A DNA stretch of 64,000 nucleotides, from NCBI GenBank assembly GCA_963764465.1, contig CAVXSO010000007.1, positions 868,001 through 932,000 of the forward strand, written 5' to 3'. Below are positions 7,741-16,590 of the stretch, in pieces. A model generated the notes under the pieces. That model saw only the letters and a program-made list of their open reading frames with translations. It had not been told where the DNA came from and searched no databases. The stretch is from JAJXXT01 sp963764465. GTDB taxonomy: Bacteria > Pseudomonadota > Alphaproteobacteria > Acetobacterales > Acetobacteraceae. Each line of letters opens with the position of its first letter. Within the stretch, counting starts at the first letter, position 1. A program made the translations under genes and the position numbers.

Positions 7741-8956
7741 GGGCGAGATCCTCGAGCGTCACGCCGCGCGCCTCGATGCCGCCGGTACGGTGCCACATCA
7801 CCATCGCGATCGCGCCCAGCAGCCAGAACACGGCAAGCAGCGCGAGCGCGGCCGGCATCGAGCTCGCGCCCACCCAGCCGACGAGGAACGGCGAGGCAGC
7901 AGCGCCGATCCGCCCCACCGCGACCGAGGCGCCGATTCCCGTGGCGCGCAGGTTCGTGGGGAACAGCTCGGAGAAAGTCGGATAGGCGGCTATCCAGCTT
8001 GCCGTCGCGAGCAGGTTCACCAGCGCGAAACCGGGCAGCAGCGCCGCCGCGCCCCAACCGGAAACCAACGCCAGCACCACCGTGCCGACGGCGGTCGCGG
8101 CATAGAAACATGCGACAGTCGCGAAACGACCGGCACGATCGAGAAGCAGCGCCACCGCAAGCCCGCCCATCAGCGCACCGACGGCGCCGGCGAGATAGAA
8201 CAGCGGCAGTTCCGCCGGCGCCAGGTGCAGCGCCGGCAGCACGACGAGGGGCAGGAAGGCGAACAGCCCGTAGTAGCCACTGGCCTCCGCGAAATCGAGC
8301 ACCATGCCCAGCAGCAGCCGCGAGCGGCATTGGCGCCAGAGGCGGGAGAGCGGCGCGCGCGGCGCGTTCCGCCAGCGATCGCTTTCCGGCAGGCGGCGGC
8401 GGAACCAGACGGTGGAAAGCGCGATCAGCCCGCCCGCGGCAAAGACGAGGCGCCAGCCCAGTTCCGGCGACACGGTGGAAAGCACCAGCCAGGCCAGCAC
8501 GGAGGCAACGAGGCTGCCGATCGGCCAGAACGTCAGGACCAGGGCCGCCGCGCGCCCGCGGCTGGCATCCGGGGCGAGTTCCGCGACCGCCGCGTTGATG
8601 GCCGAGTATTCCGCCCCCACACCGATGCCGGCGAGCAGCCGCAGCGCCATCAGCGCCGCGAAGCCCGGCGCAACCGCAGCCGCCAGCGTCGCGACGCCAT
8701 AGAGCAGCAGGCTCGAGAGGAAGACGCGGCGCCTTCCCAGCCGGTCAGCGAGCATACCGAAACCCACCGCCCCCAGCATCAACCCCGCGAACCAGGCGGC
8801 GAGCAGGAATGACATCGCGCTGGCACCGATACCGAAGCTCTTTTGCAGCGCGCCCAGGACATTGCCAATCAGCGTCACCTCGAACGCATCCATCGCCCAG
8901 CCGATGCCAAAGACGACCACCATCAGCGTATGTGTCGGGGTCCAGGTGCGCTGCAT
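7733..8956 (-). CDS. MFS transporter (sugar/aromatic-acid type)
   Basis: A 407-residue major facilitator with about twelve membrane segments. The loop 2-3 signature is GMLADRLGRRRV and the segment-5 region reads RLLAGIGVGAEYSAINAAVAE, as in the sugar and metabolite:H+ symporter branches. WAMDAFEVTL in the first helix is also typical of the aromatic-acid/sialic-acid branch. The ATG at 8956 was chosen over longer frames because GGAG stands 8 bases before it and the first hydrophobic helix follows directly. The stop overlaps the start of the radical-SAM fusion gene by 8 bases, so import or export of that enzyme's substrate or product is plausible but unproven. Confidence 0.85.
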   Translation of the reverse strand: MQRTWTPTHTLMVVVFGIGWAMDAFEVTLIGNVLGALQKSFGIGASAMSFLLAAWFAGLMLGAVGFGMLADRLGRRRVFLSSLLLYGVATLAAAVAPGFAALMALRLLAGIGVGAEYSAINAAVAELAPDASRGRAAALVLTFWPIGSLVASVLAWLVLSTVSPELGWRLVFAAGGLIALSTVWFRRRLPESDRWRNAPRAPLSRLWRQCRSRLLLGMVLDFAEASGYYGLFAFLPLVVLPALHLAPAELPLFYLAGAVGALMGGLAVALLLDRAGRFATVACFYAATAVGTVVLALVSGWGAAALLPGFALVNLLATASWIAAYPTFSELFPTNLRATGIGASVAVGRIGAAASPFLVGWVGASSMPAALALLAVFWLLGAIAMVMWHRTGGIEARGVTLEDLAHA

Positions 8957-9117
8957 CGTGGCTGCTCCGTGTCGGCGGAAGGGAAACGCCGGGCGAGCCG
9001 AGGCGTTACCAGAGATTGGCCCATGGTCGAAACCGCAAGGGAGCGCGGCCGCGAGGATGGGGATTTTCGCGGCGCACCCGGACCGCGTAGGCTGCCGGCG
9101 GGAAAGGAGACGAGCCA

Positions 9118-11319
9118 ATGTCGAAATGGCTTCGCGCGGCGCTGCCGTTGTTGCTGGTCGCTGCCGCACCGCAACGTCCGGCGGGAATCATCCGGGACTT
9201 CCAGGTGCTCTCGACCGCGCCCGCCTATGGCGGGGCCACGCCGCCGGGCGCCGCCGGGCCCTATGAGGTGATCACCGCCGTCGTGCACGGCGCGCTCGAC
9301 CCCAACAGCCAGGAAAACGCCGGGATCGCCGACATCACGTTCGCGCCGCGGGCCAAGGACGGGCTTGTCGACTACAGCACCGATGTCGTGATCCTGCGCC
9401 CGCGCGACGCGAAGGATGCGAAGCGGGTGCTGTTCTATGACGTGGTCAACCGCGGCAACAAGCTTGCGGTGCCGTTCTTCATCGGCGGCGGCGCGCCAGG
9501 TGCCAGCGCCCCACCGCCGGCCGGCTATCCCTCCCTGCTACGCGAAGGCGCCACCATCGTCTGGAGCGGCTGGCAGGGCGACGTGGCGCAGACCGGCAAC
9601 CCCAGCACCGCGCTCGCCGGCGCCATCGGGACGAGTTTCCCGATCGCGCATCTGCCGGGCGGCAAGCCGATCACCGGGATGAGCCGCGAGGAGTTCATCC
9701 CCGACTACGCCGGCGGCGCGCCGAACGTGATTGCACTGAGCTACCCACCCGCGGACGAGAAGGATCGCAAGGACGTCGTGTTCACGGCCCGGCAATCCTG
9801 GGTCGTGGGTTATGGCTCGGGCTCCCCGCACGGCGAGAATTACACCGCACCCTCCGTTCCCGTGACGCAATGGCATTACGCACCCGGACCGCATGGGACG
9901 ACCGTGGTGTTCACGCCGCCGGAAAAGGTGCCCGGACCGGATGGCAAGACGGTGCCCGCCGATGCCGGCACCATCTACAGCTTCGTCTATCGCGCGCGTG
10001 ATCCGCGCGTGGACGGCATCGGCTTCGCGGCGATCCGCGACCTCGTCGCCTTCCTGCGGCACGACGCGAAGGACGCGGCGGGCCATCCGAACCCGCTTGC
10101 GGATCTCGCCGCCGGCACCTGCGTGCTGGCTTCCTGCCCCGCGCATCCGCAAGGCAATTTCGACATCGCGATCGGCGAGGGAATTTCGCAATCCGGCCGC
10201 TTCCTCAAGGATTTCCTCTACCGCGGCTTCAACCGCGACGCGCATGGGCGGATCGTGTTCGAGGGCATGTTGCCGATCATCTCCGGCGCCCGCCGCGCCT
10301 GGGTGGATGACCGCTTCGCCCAGCCCGGCCGCTGGTCGAAGGAGCACGAGGACCACTGGCAGCGGGGCGACCAGTTCCCCTTCACCTACGCCACGCTGCG
10401 CGATCCCGTGAGCGGCCGGCGGGGCGGCCTGCTCGCCGCCTGCACCGCGAGCCATGACTGCCCCAGGATCATGCAGCTCGACGGCGCGTTCGAGTGGTGG
10501 GGCGCGCGCGCCTCCCTGGTGGTCACGGACGGGCGCGGGCATGACGTGAAGCTGCCGGATAATGTCCGGTATTATCTCGTTCCGGGAACGCAACACGGGG
10601 GTGGACCCGGTGTCACCACCGGTCTCGCCACGCTGCCGTCCACGGGCAGCCTTTGCCAACTCCCCGGCTCGCCGGTGGCCGAGGCGCCGGTGGCGCGGGC
10701 GCTCGCCCACGCACTGATCGCCTGGGTGGCGCGCGGCACGACGCCGCCGGCCTCGCAATACCCGACCGTGGCGGCCGGCACGCTGGTGGCACCGACGGAA
10801 GCGGCCACCGGCTTCCCCGACCTCTCGGACGTGATGGTACCGAGCGGTGGCGTGCCGGCACCGCTGCACCTGGCGTTCACCGGCCAGGTCAACTCCCTCG
10901 CCGTGACCGACTACCAGCACGCGGTCCCCGCCGTGCACATGAACGAGAGCTACACGCTGCTGGTGCCGAAGGTGGACCGCAACGGCAACGCCGCCGCGGG
11001 CGTGATGGTGCCGGACATCGCCGTGCCGCTCGCGACCTATACCGGCTGGAACCTGCGCGGCGAGGGGCACGCCGTGGGCGAAGGCTGCATCTCGCAGGGA
11101 GCCTCGATCCCGCTCGCGGTCGACAAGGCGGCGGAAGCCGGCGGACACGACACGCGCGCGACGCTGGCCGACCTCTACAAGGGCCGCGCCGACTACCAGG
11201 CGAAGGTCACGGCCGCGGCCGAGGCGCTGGTGAAGGAGGGCTACCTGCTGCCGGACGACGCCGCGGCCTACACCGCGCGCGCCGCAAAGGTCTCGCCCAA
11301 GCTCATCCCGGCCCCTTGA
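9118..11319 (+). CDS. Exported alpha/beta-hydrolase-domain protein (Abhydrolase_10-like)
   Basis: A 733-residue secreted protein. It begins with a short signal peptide (SKWLRAALPLLLVAAAPQ) and a strong Shine-Dalgarno AAAGGAGACG. The region around residues 345-360, IGEGISQSGRFLKDFLYRGF, carries the nucleophile elbow G-x-S-Q-S-G-R of the large exported alpha/beta hydrolase family often annotated as alpha/beta hydrolase domain-containing protein. The length fits this family of about 600-750 residues. The substrate is unknown. It is divergent from the MFS gene, and its stop codon overlaps the TTG start of the next gene, which argues for a functional pair. Confidence 0.8.
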   Translation: MSKWLRAALPLLLVAAAPQRPAGIIRDFQVLSTAPAYGGATPPGAAGPYEVITAVVHGALDPNSQENAGIADITFAPRAKDGLVDYSTDVVILRPRDAKDAKRVLFYDVVNRGNKLAVPFFIGGGAPGASAPPPAGYPSLLREGATIVWSGWQGDVAQTGNPSTALAGAIGTSFPIAHLPGGKPITGMSREEFIPDYAGGAPNVIALSYPPADEKDRKDVVFTARQSWVVGYGSGSPHGENYTAPSVPVTQWHYAPGPHGTTVVFTPPEKVPGPDGKTVPADAGTIYSFVYRARDPRVDGIGFAAIRDLVAFLRHDAKDAAGHPNPLADLAAGTCVLASCPAHPQGNFDIAIGEGISQSGRFLKDFLYRGFNRDAHGRIVFEGMLPIISGARRAWVDDRFAQPGRWSKEHEDHWQRGDQFPFTYATLRDPVSGRRGGLLAACTASHDCPRIMQLDGAFEWWGARASLVVTDGRGHDVKLPDNVRYYLVPGTQHGGGPGVTTGLATLPSTGSLCQLPGSPVAEAPVARALAHALIAWVARGTTPPASQYPTVAAGTLVAPTEAATGFPDLSDVMVPSGGVPAPLHLAFTGQVNSLAVTDYQHAVPAVHMNESYTLLVPKVDRNGNAAAGVMVPDIAVPLATYTGWNLRGEGHAVGEGCISQGASIPLAVDKAAEAGGHDTRATLADLYKGRADYQAKVTAAAEALVKEGYLLPDDAAAYTARAAKVSPKLIPAP

Positions 11320-11975
11320 TCCTGCTCGCCGCCGCGCTGGCGGGCGCGCTGGCGGACGGGTTCCTGCTTGGCTCCCCCGCCCCGGTGAAGCTCGCGATCA
11401 CCGGGACAGAGGGCACCGCGAACCTGGCGCTGCGCAGTCCGGTCGCGGCACCGTTCATTCGCCGCGGAACCACGCCGCTCGTCACGGTGCACGCGGCAGA
11501 CGGGGCGGAGATCGCCTGCGTGGCGGCCGCGTCGGACGCGATCGGCACGGTCTCCGGCGTCAATCTCGGCGTCGCGGTCAAGAGCGTCGCGGTGCTGCTG
11601 GACGCGCAGTGGCGTCCCGTCGCGGATGCCCAAGCCGCGTGGGTGGCGCTGGCGCGCGCGGGCACCCGCTTCGAGAATTGGGAGAATTGCGGCGCGAAGC
11701 TGGAAGGGCCGCCCTCACCCGCATCGGTGCTGGTGCCGGACGCCGCCGGCGCGCAGGACGACATTGCCGACGGCAATCCCGGCACCACCTACAACCTCGT
11801 GCCGCGCCGTTACGACTCCGCGACGATCGCCGCGATGCTGGGACCGGATGGCTACGTGGCAGACGGGGTGACGACCAGGCTCATGATCTTCGCCGATGGC
11901 GCGCGGCGGCTGCTGGTGATGCAAGGAATCGCGCCCGGCCCGCGCGGCTTCCTCGCGCTTTACCTCGAACGCTGA
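11316..11975 (+). CDS. Small exported protein of unknown function
   Basis: A 219-residue protein that I do not recognise. The likely start is the TTG at 11316, whose last two bases lie in the stop of the hydrolase gene (TTGA overlap). It gives an immediate signal peptide (ILLAAALAGALADGFLLGSP). No ATG stands near the front of the frame and the coding pattern begins right at this TTG. The mature part is beta-rich with two Cys (EIACVAAAS, ENWENCGAKL) that could form a disulfide. Its last 16 bases overlap the convergent sulfotransferase. Tight coupling to the exported hydrolase suggests a periplasmic partner or chaperone. Confidence 0.6.
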   Translation: MILLAAALAGALADGFLLGSPAPVKLAITGTEGTANLALRSPVAAPFIRRGTTPLVTVHAADGAEIACVAAASDAIGTVSGVNLGVAVKSVAVLLDAQWRPVADAQAAWVALARAGTRFENWENCGAKLEGPPSPASVLVPDAAGAQDDIADGNPGTTYNLVPRRYDSATIAAMLGPDGYVADGVTTRLMIFADGARRLLVMQGIAPGPRGFLALYLER

Positions 11976-12889
11976 GCCCCCCGCGACTGCCTGGCGCCCT
12001 GCGCGAGCCAGGCGGCGCAGTCCGGGCCGAGTTCCCGCAGCGCCGCCGCTTCGTAACGCGCGACGTCCTCCGGCGTCAGTGTATCGCGCCAGCGCCCGTT
12101 CGTGCCCTTGTGCAGGAAGCGCTCCGCTCCGCCATCGAAGATCGCGCCGCCCAGCGGCACGGTCTGGTTGCCATGCGCGCGCATCCACTCGATCGAGCAA
12201 TGGTCGAGAATGGCCGGCAACGTTGCCTCGTCCAGTTCCACGCCGAGGAAGGCGGCGAGGCGGCGGATCTCGCCCGGCAGGTCCGCCTTGAGGTCGTTGA
12301 AATGCACCAGATAAAGATTGGGCAGATCGCGGATCGCCCACCAGCTGCGCACGTTCTCCCAGAACGACCAGAACGGGTAGCCGTCGCCCTCCAGCCATTC
12401 GAGGAAATACTGCCGCACGGATTCGTGCGGGTGCCCGATGGGCGGGCCGACGCGGCCCGGCGTGTCGTTGATGAGCTGGTACCAGAGCGCGTTGGCGCCG
12501 GCGTGATGGTTGTACAGGCTCCACAGCACGTCGCGGCCATCGCGGCCAACATAGATGTAGCGCGCGGCCGGCGAATAGACGAGCGCGTCCACGGGCAGGT
12601 GGGTCTTGACGAAGCGGCGATGCGTCTGCGCCTCCAGCGCCGCGAGCTTCACCTCGGCGGGCGGCACGCGCAAGTCGAGCCACGGCGACATTTCCGGCAC
12701 GTTGAGGTCCGCGGCACCGCCGAACAGGATCTGGCTCACGATCTGCTGCGTCCAGGTGGTGCCGGACTTGGCGTAGGTCGCGATGACCACGTCGCCCTCG
12801 CGGAACGCAAAACGGTCCCAGACCGTGGAATTCATGTGGTGGTTGTGCATCTCTCGCGTTTTGCGCGGCCAGACGATGTCGGCACCCAT
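11960..12889 (-). CDS. PAPS-dependent sulfotransferase domain protein
   Basis: A 309-residue cytosolic sulfotransferase of the Sulfotransfer_1 family. The 5'-phosphosulfate loop is TYAKSGTTWTQQI at about residues 38-50, the 3'-phosphate region is YVGRDGRDVLWSLYNHH near residue 115, and the C-terminal PAPS loop is FLHKGTNGRWRD near residue 262. It would transfer sulfate from PAPS to an alcohol or amine acceptor that cannot be guessed. The ATG at 12889 has GGGGGG six bases upstream. It is transcribed after the Gfo/Idh/MocA gene, with a strong hairpin in the 65-base gap. Confidence 0.88.
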   Translation of the reverse strand: MGADIVWPRKTREMHNHHMNSTVWDRFAFREGDVVIATYAKSGTTWTQQIVSQILFGGAADLNVPEMSPWLDLRVPPAEVKLAALEAQTHRRFVKTHLPVDALVYSPAARYIYVGRDGRDVLWSLYNHHAGANALWYQLINDTPGRVGPPIGHPHESVRQYFLEWLEGDGYPFWSFWENVRSWWAIRDLPNLYLVHFNDLKADLPGEIRRLAAFLGVELDEATLPAILDHCSIEWMRAHGNQTVPLGGAIFDGGAERFLHKGTNGRWRDTLTPEDVARYEAAALRELGPDCAAWLAQGARQSRGAQRSR

Positions 12890-12898
12890 GGAAACCCC

Positions 12899-12927
12899 CC
12901 TGGCCAGCGTTCTTTGCGCTGGCCGGG
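12899..12927 (-). terminator. Hairpin between the Gfo/Idh/MocA gene and the sulfotransferase
   Basis: Arms CCTGGCCAGCG and CGCTGGCCGGG pair over 11 positions (one G-U) around a 7-base loop. On the minus strand it follows the oxidoreductase stop and is followed by a G run and only three T's, so it is a weak terminator or a processing/attenuation structure ahead of the sulfotransferase. Confidence 0.4.
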
Positions 12928-12954
12928 CGAGGTTCCGTCAGTTCCGGGGGTGAA

Positions 12955-13929
12955 TCAAGAGAGCGGGCGGCCGGGAATGGATTGCGCGCCGTAACGCGCG
13001 TCCCAGCGGTCCTGCACCGCCTGCAGCACGCGCATCGCCGGCAGCGCGGAGGGGCCGGTCACCGCCGGCATGCGCCCGGCACGGACCGCATCCAGGAAAT
13101 CGTGCGTGACGCGCGCGCAGTTCGTCTGCTCGTCCTCCACCGCGACGGTGCCGTCCGCGGTGCGCAGCGTGCCCGCCAGAATATCGAAGGCATAGGTGTC
13201 CCGGTCCGTCACGATCAGCTTGTCATAGTAGCGGTACTGCGCGTGGTAGGAGCCGTGAACCAGCAGCGTCTGATCCGCCTCCGTCTCCACCAGTACCGTG
13301 CATTCCATCGGCGTGCCCGTCGCCGGATGCAGCGCGCCCAGGTGGCTCTGGATCGAGCGGACGGGCGCGCCGTCGAACAGGAACATCCCGAGATCGACGA
13401 AATGGCAGAAGTGGTGCCAGAGGATGTTGTCCACCCAGCTGCGCCGGTAGCCCGTGGCGCCGATGTTCACCAGGCGCTTGATGAAGAACCGGCCTGCGAT
13501 GTGGCGGATGTGCTCCTCCCCGGCCGCGACGCGGGCGCGCAACGCCTCGCGCTCGCGGCGGAACCGCATCGGGTGGCACAGGCCCCAGGGCACGCCCGCG
13601 CGCTCCCCGGCCGCCACCACTCGCTCGGCGCCGGCGAGGCTCATCGCGACCGGGATTTCCAGCAGCAGCGGCTTTTTCGCCTCGAGGCAGGCGATGGCCT
13701 GTGCCTCGTGCGCCTCGGACGGGGTGGCGAGGACCACCGCGTCCACCGCGGGGTCCGCCAGCGCTTCCTCGAGGGAGGTGGTCCATTTGCGGTAGCCGTA
13801 GCGGGCGGCGAACTCGGCGGCGGCCTCGGCACGGCGGCCGACCAGCAGGTACGGCACGCCGCCGCGCGCGGCGAGCGCCTCGGTGTGCCAGACGCCCATC
13901 ATCCCGTAGCCGACCATCGCGATGTTCAT
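12955..13929 (-). CDS. Gfo/Idh/MocA-family NAD(P)-dependent oxidoreductase
   Basis: A 324-residue protein starting with the Rossmann motif AMVGYGMMGVWHTEAL, then DAVVLATPSEAH and the E-I-P strand (LLLEIPVAMS) where many family members have E-K-P. The motif SWVDNILWHHFCHFVDL near residue 165 resembles the active-site helix of LigC-type 4-carboxy-2-hydroxymuconate semialdehyde dehydrogenases. That is a memory-based resemblance, not a search. A role in aromatic-ring-cleavage or sugar metabolism is therefore possible. The ATG at 13929 was chosen because the Rossmann strand begins there; the frame upstream is non-homologous. Confidence 0.75.
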   Translation of the reverse strand: MNIAMVGYGMMGVWHTEALAARGGVPYLLVGRRAEAAAEFAARYGYRKWTTSLEEALADPAVDAVVLATPSEAHEAQAIACLEAKKPLLLEIPVAMSLAGAERVVAAGERAGVPWGLCHPMRFRREREALRARVAAGEEHIRHIAGRFFIKRLVNIGATGYRRSWVDNILWHHFCHFVDLGMFLFDGAPVRSIQSHLGALHPATGTPMECTVLVETEADQTLLVHGSYHAQYRYYDKLIVTDRDTYAFDILAGTLRTADGTVAVEDEQTNCARVTHDFLDAVRAGRMPAVTGPSALPAMRVLQAVQDRWDARYGAQSIPGRPLS

Positions 13930-13969
13930 GACCAATCCCCCGTCGCCGGAGGATAGCGCGGCGGCGGCG

Positions 13970-14809
13970 TTACGCCACGAGCAGAACGGCCAGCGTCGCC
14001 AGGATCGTGGTGTTGGCGAGCATCGCATACGGCACCGCGGCGGTGAGCATGCGCGACCAGGCCGCACCCGCCACGCCGGCATAGCCGGTGGCGATCAGCG
14101 CCGGCGCGGTGCCGGCGGCGAAGGCCGCCATCGCCGCGGCCCCGAACCAGGCGCTGCCGGCGCCGGCCACCGCCGTAAGCGCCATCGCCAGCATGCCGCA
14201 GGGCAGCAGCCCGAGCAGCATGCCGAGGCCGAAACTGCCCGCCGCCTTGCCCGGATCGAAGTGCCTGCCGCCGCGGGCGAGCAACGCACCCCAGGCGCGC
14301 TGCCAGCGTGGCTCGCGCAACCTCCTCCCGGCGCCCGCGCTACCGGCGCGGAAGCGGCGCAGCGCGGCCACGAGGAACCCGATCGCCGCCAGCGCCAGCA
14401 ACGGTGCCCGCAGCGGCGTGGCCCAGGGCAGGCCGCCCAGCCCGCCCGCGAGCGTGCCCAGCGCCGCGTAGGTCAGCGCGCGCCCCATATGATAAGGTAA
14501 CAGCAGTGCCGCGCGCAGGCGGTGGTGCTGCGCGAGGCAGGTCGCCGGCAGCGCCGCGACCCGCGCACCCGCCTGCGCGAGCACGAAGGGCCCGCACATC
14601 GGCACGCAATGCGGCACGCTGCCCGCCAGGCCGGCAATCGCCAACGCCACGACGAGACTCGTCCCCGGCGCCGCCGCGATGGGCTGGCACAGCGGCAGCA
14701 GCGCGAGGCTCCCCGGCAACAACGACACGATTGACCCCGCTGGCAACCTCGTTCCGGCGACCGGCGCCGACGCTTCGGCCTTGTCCCGCGGCGGGCCGCT
14801 GCCGCCCAT
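13970..14809 (-). CDS. TauE/SafE- or DsbD-like membrane protein beside the cbb3 oxidase operon
   Basis: A polytopic membrane protein with two Cys-containing helix starts, SVPHCVPMCGPFVLAQAG (about residue 70) and GLLPCGMLAMALTAVAGAG (about 200), the pattern of the DsbD_2/sulfite-exporter-like proteins that often sit next to cco genes and are thought to help copper or thiol supply. The first ATG (14809) gives 279 residues but overlaps the FNR/FixK-type box of the divergent cco operon. The true start may be internal, for example the GTG just before ALAIAGLAGSVPHC. It is transcribed away from ccoN. Confidence 0.65.
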   Translation of the reverse strand: MGGSGPPRDKAEASAPVAGTRLPAGSIVSLLPGSLALLPLCQPIAAAPGTSLVVALAIAGLAGSVPHCVPMCGPFVLAQAGARVAALPATCLAQHHRLRAALLLPYHMGRALTYAALGTLAGGLGGLPWATPLRAPLLALAAIGFLVAALRRFRAGSAGAGRRLREPRWQRAWGALLARGGRHFDPGKAAGSFGLGMLLGLLPCGMLAMALTAVAGAGSAWFGAAAMAAFAAGTAPALIATGYAGVAGAAWSRMLTAAVPYAMLANTTILATLAVLLVA

Positions 14810-14821
14810 GATTTAGATCAA
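14808..14821 (+). promoter_or_regulatory. FNR/FixK-type box of the cco operon
   Basis: ATGATTTAGATCAA matches TTGAT-N4-ATCAA in nine of ten conserved positions. It lies 58-71 bases before the first gene of the cbb3 operon. Control of ccoNOQP by FNR/FixK-type regulators under low oxygen is well established in alphaproteobacteria. The second box in this window (5914-5927) suggests a shared regulon. Confidence 0.7.
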
Positions 14822-14878
14822 GGCCGACCTTTGCTGCACCCGCGAAACTTACGGAACAGCAAGGGAGAGTTTAAGGGC

Positions 14879-15106
14879 ATGAAAGCGAGCGACCTGATCA
14901 TCGGCGTGCTGATGGCATGCCTCGGCTTGATCGGCCTCTACGCCGCCGCCGGAGCGCTCGACATCGAGATGTCCATCTTCGGGTGGTCATTGGCCGGCTT
15001 CGCGGCGGTCTTCATCGTCGGGCTGATCAAGCGGCATTACGACGAGGTGGACGCCGCGATCGCCGTCGCCCGCCATGGCGCCGCCGGAGGCGCCGGCGAT
15101 GAGTGA
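14879..15106 (+). CDS. Small two-helix membrane protein heading the cbb3 operon
   Basis: A 75-residue protein with two hydrophobic helices (DLIIGVLMACLGLIGLYAAA and IFGWSLAGFAAVFIVGLI) and a charged tail. The ATG at 14879 follows AAGGGAGAG and is preferred over an in-frame ATG at 14831. Its last 8 bases overlap ccoN, so it is the first gene of the oxidase operon. I do not recognise it. Position suggests an accessory subunit or assembly factor of the cbb3 oxidase, but it is not CcoQ, which is found later. Confidence 0.65.
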   Translation: MKASDLIIGVLMACLGLIGLYAAAGALDIEMSIFGWSLAGFAAVFIVGLIKRHYDEVDAAIAVARHGAAGGAGDE

Positions 15107-16586
15107 CGTCGCCCTCGCCGCCAGCACCGCGGGCTTCGTGCGCGCGGCGCCGGCGCGGCGTCCCGCCTACAACGAGGATGTTGTCCGCAAATTCCTGATC
15201 GCCTCGATGTTCTGGGGCGTGGTCGCGTTCCTGGTCGGCTGCTACATCGCCGCCGAGCTCGCCTGGCCGCAGCTCAACATCGCTCCCTGGTTTAATTTCG
15301 GGCGGCTGCGGCCGGTGCATACCTCGGCCGCCATCTTCGCCTTCGGCGGCTCCGCGCTGTTCGGCACCTCGCTCTACGTGGTGCAGCGCACCTGCCGCGC
15401 GCCGCTCTGGGGCGGCAGGGCGCTCGCGGACTTCATCTTCTGGGGCTACCAGTTCGTCATCGTCATGGCGGCGCTGAGCTACGTGCTCGGCTTCTCCAAG
15501 AGTCGCGAATACGCGGAACCGCCGTGGCACATCGACCTCTTCCTCGTCGTCGTCTGGGTGGCCTACCTCGTCGTTTATGTCGGCACGCTGCTGAAGCGCG
15601 AGGAACCGCACATCTACGTCGCCAACTGGTTCTACCTCGCCTTCATCGTCACGGTCGCGATGTTGTGGATCACCAACAACCTCACCGTGCCGATCTCGCC
15701 CTACAGCGCGCGCAGCTACTCGCTGCTCTCCGGCGCGCAGGACGCGATGGTGCAGTGGTGGTACGGGCACAACGCGGTCGGCTTCTTCCTCACCGCGGGC
15801 TTCCTCGGGATGATGTACTACTTCATTCCGAAGGCGGCGGACCGGCCGGTCTATTCCTACCGGCTCTCGGTCGTGCATTTCTGGGCGCTGATCTTCATCT
15901 ACATCTGGGCCGGGCCGCACCACCTCGAATACACCTCGCTGCCGGACTGGACGCAGACGCTCGGCATGGTGTTCTCGATCATGCTGTGGATGCCGTCCTG
16001 GGGCGGCATGATCAACGGCCTGATGACGCTGTCAGGTGCCTGGGAAAAGCTGCGCACCGATCCCGGCCTGCGCTTCTCGGTGACCGCCGTGGGCTTCTAC
16101 GGCATGTCCACCTTCGAGGGGCCGCTGATGTCGATCCGCTCCGTCAACGCGCTCGCGCACTACACGGACTGGGTGATCGGGCACGTGCACTCCGGCACGC
16201 TCGGCTGGGTCGCGTTCATCGTGTTCGGCTCCTTCTATTACCTGGTGCCGCAGTTGTGGAAACGTAACGGTCTCTACTCCACGCGGCTGGCCTCCTGGCA
16301 CTACTGGATCTCGACGCTGGGCATCGTGCTCTACATCACCTCGATGTGGGTGGCGGGCATCATGGAGGGCCTGATGTGGCGCGCCTACGACGCCATGGGC
16401 TTCCTGCAATACTCCTTCATCCAGAGCGTCGTGGCGGTGCATCCGCTCTACGTGATCCGGCTGCTCGGCGGCGTGTTCTTCCTCCTCGGCATCCTGATCA
16501 TGGCCTTCAACCTCATCATGACGGTGAACAGCCCGTCCACCGAGCGCCGCGTGGCGCCCGGCGGCGCGCTCGCCGCGGGAGCCTGA
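15099..16586 (+). CDS. ccoN: cbb3-type cytochrome c oxidase subunit I
   Basis: Catalytic heme-copper subunit (495 residues, about twelve helices) that reduces O2 and pumps protons. Heme and copper ligands are visible in VHTSAAIFAFGG, WWYGHNAVGFF (CuB His), IWAGPHHLEYTSLPDW (His-His pair) and DWVIGHVHSGTLGW (His-x-His for the two b hemes). The ATG at 15099 has GGAGG 8 bases upstream and overlaps the small membrane gene; it is preferred to the ATG 24 bases upstream. ccoO follows after 4 bases. Expression is probably micro-oxic through the upstream FNR/FixK box. Confidence 0.97.
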   Translation: MSDVALAASTAGFVRAAPARRPAYNEDVVRKFLIASMFWGVVAFLVGCYIAAELAWPQLNIAPWFNFGRLRPVHTSAAIFAFGGSALFGTSLYVVQRTCRAPLWGGRALADFIFWGYQFVIVMAALSYVLGFSKSREYAEPPWHIDLFLVVVWVAYLVVYVGTLLKREEPHIYVANWFYLAFIVTVAMLWITNNLTVPISPYSARSYSLLSGAQDAMVQWWYGHNAVGFFLTAGFLGMMYYFIPKAADRPVYSYRLSVVHFWALIFIYIWAGPHHLEYTSLPDWTQTLGMVFSIMLWMPSWGGMINGLMTLSGAWEKLRTDPGLRFSVTAVGFYGMSTFEGPLMSIRSVNALAHYTDWVIGHVHSGTLGWVAFIVFGSFYYLVPQLWKRNGLYSTRLASWHYWISTLGIVLYITSMWVAGIMEGLMWRAYDAMGFLQYSFIQSVVAVHPLYVIRLLGGVFFLLGILIMAFNLIMTVNSPSTERRVAPGGALAAGA

Positions 16587-16590
16587 ACCG

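Noticed and set aside
7688..8812. 374-codon plus-strand frame antisense to the MFS gene
   Set aside because: Gln/Arg/His-rich antisense translation without motifs; the minus strand encodes an intact transporter.
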